A program made the translations under genes and the position numbers. The notes below the pieces were generated by a model. It had not been told where the DNA came from, made no database searches, and worked only from the letters and a program-made list of their open reading frames with translations. Shown here piece after piece: positions 18,094-23,174 of a stretch of DNA of 23,174 nt; position 1 is the first letter of the stretch, and each line of letters opens with the position of its first letter. Source of the DNA: JACDAE01 sp963717195 (lineage in GTDB: Bacteria > Chloroflexota > Ktedonobacteria > Ktedonobacterales > Ktedonobacteraceae); contig CAVQVR010000022.1 in the NCBI GenBank assembly GCA_963717195.1, forward strand, positions 1 to 23,174, written 5' to 3'.

Positions 18094-19427
18094 CTATTCC
18101 ACATAGACAATAATCACACGAATATGCTGTGTATCCGTAGGAATGGTTGTACTACTTACAGACACGCTTTGTATTCCTGGGATATGCAGCAGTGTATTTG
18201 TTGCCTGGGTCTTATTCTCTCCTGCAATGAGGGTTTTTAGCTGTTGTTGTTGCTCCTGGCTCATCTGATAGGCATAGGTTTCTGCAAGTGTCACCTGTAA
18301 TTCTGTCTGATTGTGCTTCTGTGCTCTGGCTTGGAGAATGGTACTTTGTATCTGTCCTACGGGGGTGTATCCATCTCCTAGTTGGTGGGTGGCTTGTTGG
18401 TTGGCGATCTGCATGATACGGTTCTGGTATGCCTGGGTGTTATAGGTCATCCCTGTACACGTCTCACTGACGAGTATGTTGACGTGTGCCGCTTCGTCTC
18501 CTGGGTGATGATCTGGCTTGACGTTTTGTTGACAGGGTAGGGGAGTAATGAGCGTTTCATCGGTGTGAACTTGTGTTTGTAATGCTGCCTGCACGCTCTG
18601 ATTTAAGCTTGTTTTGAGACTTGTTGCAACGGTGATAATATCTTGCTGTGTGACCGTTTGATACTCTCGTGCTGGTTGTCCACCTGTAAACGTGGTGTTT
18701 GCAGCAAACACATTCACACGGCAGCATGAACCATAGATATCTCCTGCTTTGATATTTCCCTCTGGTCCTACTTGAAGCATATGGGCAGGTACCGTTGCCT
18801 GTCCATTCGTGGCAAGCGTTCCAGCAGGAATAAACGCGTCTGCGTCGGTGATAATCTGCACTCCATCTGCACCTGTTAAAAGTGTCCCTGCGGTGATCGT
18901 CTGCGGATAGGTTGCCGCATTATAAAACGTGATGTATCCGTGTCCCGCTTTGGCGTCCTGGTGACCTTTGCCAGTGGTCGCAACGGTTTGCGTTTGATTC
19001 ATGGTGATAGCGGAGAGTGGTCGGCCTTGAATCTGTGTTCCTGTCGCCTGTCCCGTTGTAACCGTAATGCTTGTTGTTGTGCGTATCTGTTGGGCGCTCG
19101 GTACAATGGTAATGGTTGCATCTGGCGTCATAAGAGGAAGAATATAGACCACACTAAGAGCACTCAGAGCGAAGAGACAAAGGAGAGCACTACAGACAGC
19201 AATGATGTTTCTCCGCTTGTGGTGTGGTCGCACAGGCTCTGTGGACTCCTGGTCGCTCTCGTCGAGTGACGTTACCTCTGGCTCTAGATCGCTCTCAACA
19301 CTCGGTAGTTCTTCTGGCTCTGACTCTTGTTCGTAGATGTGAATATCGATAAAACGAATGGGCTGTTCCTCTGTCGTTCTGACTCTCCAGGTGAAAAAAT
19401 TTCATCGGTAGTGTGGTGGTTGCTCAT
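18094..19427 (-). CDS. Membrane-anchored baseplate J/gp47-like protein, one frame break
   Basis: About 443 residues once reconstructed. The N-terminal tail (MSNHHTTDE, then EEQPIRFIDIHIYEQESEPE in the next frame) is acidic and cytoplasmic. A basic stretch (RPHHKRR) and one transmembrane helix (AVCSALLCLFALSALSVVYI) follow, then an exterior domain with GYITFYNAATYPQTITAGTL, GQATVPAHMLQVGPEGNIKA and FTGGQPAREY. These match the baseplate-J-like fold found in many Chloroflexota membrane proteins. The frame changes in a run of six As at 19394-19399. The start at 19427 has GGAGG 7 bases upstream. It is last of a minus-strand cluster. Despite the family name there are no tail or other phage structural genes here, so a cell-surface role is more likely than a virion role; this is inference. 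Confidence 0.8.
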
Positions 19428-19452
19428 AGTTCATCCTCCATGTGATGAGAGA

Positions 19453-19480
19453 AGGGAAGAGGGATACAATCCTCTTCCCT
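19453..19480. other. Stem-loop upstream of the baseplate-J-like gene
   Basis: AGGGAAGAGG (19453-19462) pairs perfectly with CCTCTTCCCT (19471-19480) around an 8-base loop. It lies 25 bases upstream of the start codon at 19427 on the minus strand. It lacks a U-tract and may set the relative expression of the cluster genes or stabilise processed transcripts. Confidence 0.5.
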
Positions 19481-19537
19481 CTGATAGCTAGGCTGGCGTG
19501 ATCGTTGTGGGTGCTGAAAGGTTGCACTGCACGTAAT

Positions 19538-19746
19538 CTAAATATCATCATCAGTAACGAGATTATATACACGCCTTCTGGCAGGGGCTTCTTCAACTCA
19601 AGCAGGATAAAACCGTCATTGGTTTTCTGCGTGATGCCATGGAGAAGGACGGATCTCTATCCTGGTTTCTGCTTCCAGTCTTCAAACTCTTCGACTATCG
19701 TCTGGACCTGCCGCTTGTCACAGAGTATCATTAACAGGTTTTCCAT
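19538..19746 (-). pseudogene. Small acidic ORF with in-frame stop, between FG-GAP and baseplate-J genes
   Basis: It starts 3 bases after the FG-GAP stop with GGGGAG 8 bases before the ATG. It reads MENLLMILCDKRQVQTIVEE and EFEDWKQKPG to a TAG, then continues in the same frame as SVLLHGITQKTNDGFILLEL and KKPLPEGV. A change of frame would end it in TDDDI and a TAG at 19538. The clean peptide on both sides of the stop suggests one small protein of about 69 residues interrupted by sequence errors or decay. Family not recognised. Confidence 0.45.
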
Positions 19747-19749
19747 CCC

Positions 19750-20393
19750 TTAGACTCCCCTTCCATTGAGATGATCGGACGTATTGACCGGACGAAACGC
19801 GCTATGGTCATTGATGAGAGGATAGCGTCCTGTGCCTACGGCGATCAGCATATCAGGGTATCCATCCCCGTTGATATCCTCAAAGCTGATCGTCGCAGGT
19901 TGTAACGCTGCTCCTGCTCCTGAGAAAACAGGACCAAGATAGAGATGAGTTTTGTCACGTCGGTAAGCTGAACCTCATAGACGAAAATATGACCGTTCAG
20001 GTTCTCGACGGTAAAATGACTTCATTCCTCCATGTCTTGACATCGGCATCAATTTGGAAGGTGCGGGGCGTCCCATAATGCCAGGTATCCTGCTGGACCT
20101 GCCACCATTGCGAGACACTAGAAAGGGCGATCCATCCCATGACCATGACCACCATTGCGAGACCAATATAGACAGAGAAATGGAAACGGCGTTTTCTCGT
20201 GTTGATAAGGGTGCCTGCTCTGGTTGCTGGTAGGGTGCCTGGGGACGTGCGCGTTGTGTGGGCGGTGGTCCCTGGTGCCTTGTGACGCGCATCACGGTAC
20301 GCTGTGGTGGCGTCGTTGCTGGTGCAGAGCATACCGTCGTGTACTGTTGGGAAGACGGGTCGTATAGAGAGCATCGTCGTCTTCTATCATCAT
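19750..20393 (-). pseudogene. FG-GAP/VCBS-type membrane protein, several frame breaks
   Basis: Reconstructed across at least three frames, about 214 residues. The head is short and polar (MIEDDDALYTTRLPNSTRRY) with a Pro/Gln-rich linker (QGPPPTQRARPQAPYQQPEQ). After KRRFHF comes one transmembrane helix (VYIGLAMVVMVMGWIALSSV), then an exterior domain: WWQVQQDTWHYGTPRTFQID, NLNGHIFVYEVQLTDVTK, HLYLGPVFSGAGAALQPATI. Next is a calcium-loop motif SFEDINGDGYPDMLIAVG of the FG-GAP/VCBS type (DxNxDGxxD). The stop TAA is at 19750-19752. The start could also be read at 20421 (MPTTNRQPVYDD) in another frame; neither has a good ribosome site. The order head, membrane helix, exterior FG-GAP matches proteins I recall from Ktedonobacteria. 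Frame breaks lie in about 20200-20290, 20010-20020 and 19945-19955. Confidence 0.65.
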
Positions 20394-20428
20394 AGACGGG
20401 TTGCCTGTTGGTGGTTGGCATTCGTTCG

Positions 20429-20559
20429 TCAGATACGGGCGATCTTCAGGATGAATGCCGCTCGACGTTCCGACACGGTGACGTGATGCTCCCTGTGTTG
20501 CCCATCCGTGCGGTGTGTCCTACGAGGAATAGCGTATGGACTGCTTGCTGCTCTCGTCA
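20429..20559 (-). CDS. Possible 43-residue basic protein
   Basis: It reads MTRAASSPYAIPRRTHRTDG through to ILKIARI and a stop. Its ATG overlaps the TGA of the zinc-ribbon gene (ATGA), a common arrangement for coupled genes. Given the frame breaks around it, it may instead be a fragment joining the zinc-ribbon or FG-GAP gene. No family recognised. Confidence 0.3.
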
Positions 20560-20818
20560 TACGTGTACCTCTGCTTTCGTATGGAGAGAACAGGCAAGAG
20601 GGTACGCCCGTTCTGCAAGAGAAGCAGGAAGATGATGGATGCTCAAGCATTCAGGGCAATACAGGACGACGCCACAACTGGTACAGACCTGTTCTCCTGC
20701 CCGAAAGGTGGGAGTTAAGCAGGTGTTTGCCTTTCTCGCAATTGGCAAGATTAGAGGTCCGTCTGGTTGCCTGTTGTTGCTTGGCTGTCGGTTTGCGTTT
20801 CGGTTGCCAGCGTGACAT
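20557..20818 (-). CDS. Small zinc-ribbon protein, one frame break
   Basis: About 87 residues once joined. The basic, Gln-rich start MSRWQPKRKPTAKQQQATRR is followed, after a frame change around 20715-20740, by FRAGEQVCTSCGVVLYCPEC. That is a CxxC-x5-CxxC zinc ribbon. The tail is LSIHHLPASLAERAYPLACS. The start at 20818 has AGGAGG 8 bases upstream and begins 12 bases after the previous gene's stop, so the two are cotranscribed. A nucleic-acid or protein-binding role is likely for such ribbons but cannot be specified. Confidence 0.65.
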
Positions 20819-20830
20819 ATCGTTCTCCTC

Positions 20831-21047
20831 CTAGAAGGTTTTCCCCCGATAGATATTGTCTCGATCATCATCACTGACTAACCCATCTTGATGGTCTTGT
20901 TGCAGGTCTTGAATGGAGTCCTGGTTTTCGTGGCACTCGTGGCCCATGTCATAGCAAAAACCTGTGTTGTTATGAATGCATGGGCTTTCGATGACAGGAA
21001 CAACGGTATATTCGTCGTCGTTGTTTATTCGGTTGGTTGCCGTTCAT
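20831..21047 (-). CDS. Small Cys/acidic protein, one frame break
   Basis: First gene of the minus-strand accessory cluster, about 72 residues. The start MNGNQPNK at 21047 has AAAGG 6 bases upstream; ATGs at 21077 and 21083 are alternatives. After a frame change near 21015-21022 it reads DDEYTVVPVIESPCIHNNTG, FCYDMGHECHENQDSIQDLQ and QDHQDGLVSDDDRDNIYRGK, then stop. Three Cys and several His (C-x7-C-x5-C with HNN and GHECH) could bind metal. Unknown family. No signal peptide. Confidence 0.55.
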
Positions 21048-21141
21048 GGTTGGCCTTTCTTGACTTTGGCCCTCCATGAGCATAGAATCTCATGGGGCCA
21101 TGTTACGTACTTTAACAAGGGTCGCGTCTGGTCCCGTTTGG

Positions 21142-21174
21142 CTGGCTCCGTCTGATCACGGAGTCAGTTTTTTT
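21142..21174 (+). terminator. Strong intrinsic terminator with no gene before it
   Basis: CTGGCTCCGT (21142-21151) pairs with ACGGAGTCAG (21158-21167), ten pairs with one G-U, around a 6-base loop. Seven Ts follow (21168-21174). On the plus strand no gene precedes it. A second stem, CCATGAG/CTCATGG, lies at 21074-21095. Together they could be the 3' part of a small plus-strand RNA that is antisense to the start of the minus-strand cluster. Confidence 0.7.
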
Positions 21175-21228
21175 CTATCACCTGCCTTTCTAACTGTGCT
21201 CATCTCTTCGATTGCGGTGAAAGCAGAA

Positions 21229-21276
21229 TTGACACTATTAACATACTCTAATAGTACACACAAATTCTCTTAGAGT
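21229..21276 (+). promoter_or_regulatory. Possible promoter and operator upstream of the HTH/GNAT gene
   Basis: TTGACA at 21229-21234 is a perfect -35; the -10 at 17 bases (TAGTAC, 21252-21257) is weak. ACTCTAA (21245-21251) and TTAGAGT (21270-21276) form a 7-bp inverted repeat across the presumed start region. The following 180 bases are very AT-rich and hold no gene. AAGGGGG lies 8 bases before the ATG at 21457. Confidence 0.35.
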
Positions 21277-21456
21277 CAACCTAATATAACACCAATATTA
21301 AAAACAAAATAAAATTAATAGCAATAACATATTTCTTTGAAAAAATGGGCTAAGAGAACAGATAAAACAAGTTTACAAAAAGGGTGACAAGAAGCCTATT
21401 CAATTGGTTACAATAAGCTATGTAAACCTAATATAAAACCCAAGGGGGAAATATAC

Positions 21457-22317
21457 ATGCGTAGAAGGGGTAGGATTTCAAGAACAGATGCCCCGCCAGG
21501 ATATGTACGCTTTGCAAAAGCGGTTGAGCTATTCCAACCACTCAGCAAAAATACGCTTAATTACCGTGTGAAGGTAGGCGATATCAAGACAGAGACAGAC
21601 CAATACGGTAAAACTTACGAGGTAGCTAGTTTGCTTAGAATAAGAGATATGCTAATCGAGGAGCAATTCAAAGAGAGCAAAGAGAAACGAATCATCCCCG
21701 ATGTGGTGCTCGATTGGGCTCGACCAGAAGACGTACCATCTGGCTTAGCACTAGACCAGATTGTCTACCATGAAATGTTTCTTGCAAGTGCGGAAGTGTA
21801 CATGGCATGGCGTCGAGAAAAACCCGAAGATTTCTATAGCAGCATTTGATGCAAAAGATCGTCGAGTGCGTTATGGATATATTGGACTCATCCCACTTCC
21901 TGAGCCTGTTATCCTTCATATTCTTATGGGTAAGAAAGATGAAAAGGAGATCACTCCTGATGAAATTCTGACTTATGACGAGCCAGGGGAATATACGCTG
22001 CTCGCTAATAGCGCGTAATACACCCTGATTATCCTGAACTTGCTAACGTAATCATTCGGGGAATTATGAAATTCTGGATTGATCAATACCCTGAACGATG
22101 GATTAAACGCATCTATGCACAAACCGTCTCGGAACAAGGACGTGCACTAGCAAAGAAACTTTATTTAGGTCCACTATATATTATGGAAGATAACGGTTTA
22201 ATACGAGTTCGAGGATGCCTATGTGCTTGACATGCAGGAAGAGGCGGTATCTAAAAGATAATTCGACAGTTTCAAGAAAGGCTAAAGGCAAAGGAGCAAC
22301 AAATCAAGGAAAAATAG
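21457..22317 (+). pseudogene. Putative HTH domain plus GNAT-like acetyltransferase, four frame breaks
   Basis: Reconstructed length is about 286 residues. The N-terminal part (GYVRFAKAVELFQPLSKNTL, NYRVKVGDIKTETDQYGKTY, EVASLLRIRDML) resembles a MerR/excisionase-type helix-turn-helix. The rest has a GNAT-like order: FDAKDRRVRYGYIGLIPLPE (strands 2-4), YTLLANSA followed in another frame by HPDYPELANVIIRGIMKFWI (acetyl-CoA-binding region and helix 3), then IYAQTVSEQGRALAKKLYLG. It ends QERLKAKEQQIKEK at 22317. Breaks are in the five-A run at 21818-21822, at about 22012, in about 22193-22205 and at about 22252. It converges on the acidic gene at 22335. Domain calls are by eye only. If intact, it could regulate or modify proteins of the element. 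Confidence 0.5.
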
Positions 22318-22334
22318 CTTGTATCTAGAAGTAC

Positions 22335-22740
22335 TCATCTTATTTCCATATCAACAAAAAGTCCACTAAGTAACTCCTTAATGGGCTTTACCAACTCATC
22401 GCCCAAATCGAAATCTCTCTCGTTTTCTATCGCTGGTTCGTTGAGCGTTTCATTGATTTCTATAGATGGTTCGTGAAAGGGTGACTGTTCTAGCTCTGGA
22501 CCTTCTAAGAGCCTGCTATCCATGTCAATGGTTGGTAGTCCCTCCGTAATGACTCCCCTTTCTGTTAAGTCTTGTAGATAGTCCTGGGGCAATTCTAAAT
22601 CTTGTAATTCGATCTGTGGGAGGTCTAGCCATTGTGATTCGACTGAGTTCAGACAGTGGAATAGTTGCTAACTCTTCAATATCTGTGAACTCTGGTCCTG
22701 GCTCATTGTCTCTCGCTTCTTGTCCTGGGTCGTTCATCAT
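22335..22740 (-). CDS. Acidic protein of unknown function, one frame break
   Basis: About 134 residues once joined. It starts MMNDPGQEARDNEPGPEFTD at 22740 behind AAGGAAGG, 4 bases before the ATG. It continues IEELATIPLSELSRITMA. After a frame change near 22615-22625 it reads LDLPQIELQDLELPQDYLQD through DFDLGDELVKPIKELLSGLF to the stop at 22335. It is very rich in Glu/Asp/Leu/Pro with no domain I recognise, and likely disordered. It follows 14 bases after the stop of the truncated gene ending at 22755, so the two form one transcript. Confidence 0.6.
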
Positions 22741-22754
22741 AGCGCCTTCCTTTC

Positions 22755-22849
22755 CTATGCTTGCACGTCCTCTTGTTGTGCTTTTGGTGAGAGTTCCCGT
22801 TGCGTTTTCTCTTTGGCATCCTCAAAGGCTGATGCGGCAAAAGAAGGGC
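22755..22849 (-). pseudogene. C-terminal remnant of a gene cut at the composition junction
   Basis: The frame reads YGPSFAASAFEDAKEKTQRE and LSPKAQQEDVQA to a stop 14 bases before the next gene's ATG, the spacing of an operon partner. Its upstream part is replaced by GC-rich sequence from about 22850. The frame stays open across the junction, but the composition and the plus-strand coding signal differ, so those residues are not native. Confidence 0.5.
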
Positions 22850-22852
22850 CAT

Positions 22853-23174
22853 AGAACCGCCGGGTTGCCGAGGCTGCGCTCCGGCCGTGGACACCGGTGT
22901 TCACGCACGGCGACCTGCAGGTCACCCACGTGTTCGACATCCGACGGTGACGAGATCACCGGCGTGGTCGACTGGTCCGAGGCGGGCCAGGGCGATGCCC
23001 TGTACGACCTCGCCAGATTGACGCTCGGACACGAGGAGCACCTTGGCGACGTCGTCGCCGTGACGGCACCGACGTCGACCTCGACTTGATCTGTGTGTGT
23101 GGCGGTCGTTGCGAAGCCTGCGGGCGGCTCCGCTGGCTGGTCGAGCACCGGCTTCGACCCGTGGCCCGAGGTAG
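22853..23174 (+). pseudogene. Fragment of an aminoglycoside/choline phosphotransferase-family (APH) gene, several frame breaks
   Basis: The GC-rich end of the window. In one frame RVAEAALRPWTPVFTHGDLQ contains the catalytic HGD loop of APH-type kinases. After a frame change near 22935-22945, DGDEITGVVDWSEAGQGDAL then YDLARLTLGHEEHLGD gives the metal-binding VVDW motif. Later frames (after about 23055) give DGTDVDLDL, SLRSLRA and GFDPWPE pieces. The N-terminal lobe is absent: an in-frame TAG stands at 22852-22854, and upstream sequence is unrelated and less GC-rich. Codon and base use are those of a high-GC actinobacterium. A non-functional piece; substrate cannot be inferred. Confidence 0.65.

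Larger units (their letters stand above)
15470..22850. mobile_element. Probable integrated element carried by a large serine recombinase (right end not defined)
   Basis: The left boundary is inferred from the abrupt composition change inside the small membrane gene and from the recombinase gene sitting exactly there with its 3' end facing outward. The content (recombinase, an accessory membrane-protein cluster, a putative DNA-binding acetyltransferase-like gene and acidic small proteins) is typical of genomic islands. No replication, conjugation or structural phage genes were found. The right boundary is obscured by the GC-rich foreign stretch from about 22850. The missing 3' part of the small membrane gene was not seen in the window. 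Confidence 0.45.

Noticed and set aside
18094..19427. Prophage tail region based on the baseplate-J match
   Set aside because: The protein has a membrane anchor, and no other tail, capsid, portal or terminase gene is present.
22616..23089. Single 157-residue plus-strand protein
   Set aside because: Its first half is antisense to the acidic gene and its truncated neighbour and crosses the composition junction; only the segment from about 22944 on matches the APH family.

Overview
The window looks like a Ktedonobacteria-type (Chloroflexota) genome fragment. The evidence is family recognition from memory: a membrane-anchored baseplate-J/gp47-like protein, an FG-GAP/VCBS membrane protein behind a short low-complexity head, a soluble GAF/HisKA kinase with an OmpR-type regulator, long GAF-PAS kinases and abundant mobile DNA. 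Base composition is intermediate for most of the window. No rRNA, tRNA or CRISPR array was seen.

Left part (1-15470), chromosomal housekeeping and signalling: mutS2 (minus, cut by the window edge), a beta-propeller lipoprotein (minus), a Gln/Tyr-rich protein (plus), an L-lactate permease (minus), an Asn/Gln/Gly-rich protein made of 36-bp repeats (minus), a kinase-regulator pair transcribed together (minus), a second GAF/PAS kinase (plus), and a GltD-like flavoprotein with an extra ferredoxin domain followed by a small membrane gene (plus). A perfect TGTGA-N6-TCACA palindrome lies between the lipoprotein and the Gln-rich gene. A symmetric operator-like site overlaps the putative lactate permease promoter.

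Right part (about 15470-22850), accessory DNA: the small membrane gene runs abruptly into a large serine recombinase gene pointing outward, as expected at the end of an integrated element. Behind it are about 440 bases of structured, apparently non-coding DNA. Next comes a minus-strand cluster of about six genes: Cys/acidic protein, zinc ribbon, small ORF, FG-GAP membrane protein, small ORF, baseplate-J-like protein. Then come an orphan plus-strand terminator, a putative HTH plus GNAT-like gene, and two acidic minus-strand genes, one truncated. From about 22850 the sequence switches to very GC-rich DNA carrying a broken aminoglycoside-phosphotransferase-like fragment of actinobacterial style, so the end is a chimera or a foreign insertion.

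The dominant oddity is reading-frame breakage. At least five genes in the left part carry one single-base indel each, several in homopolymer runs (mutS2, lctP, the repeat gene, the response regulator, the gltD-like gene). Genes in the right part carry one to several each. Protein homology continues across the breaks, which fits uncorrected long-read indel error, worse toward the contig end, better than biological decay. Coordinates of broken genes below are reconstructed across the frame changes.
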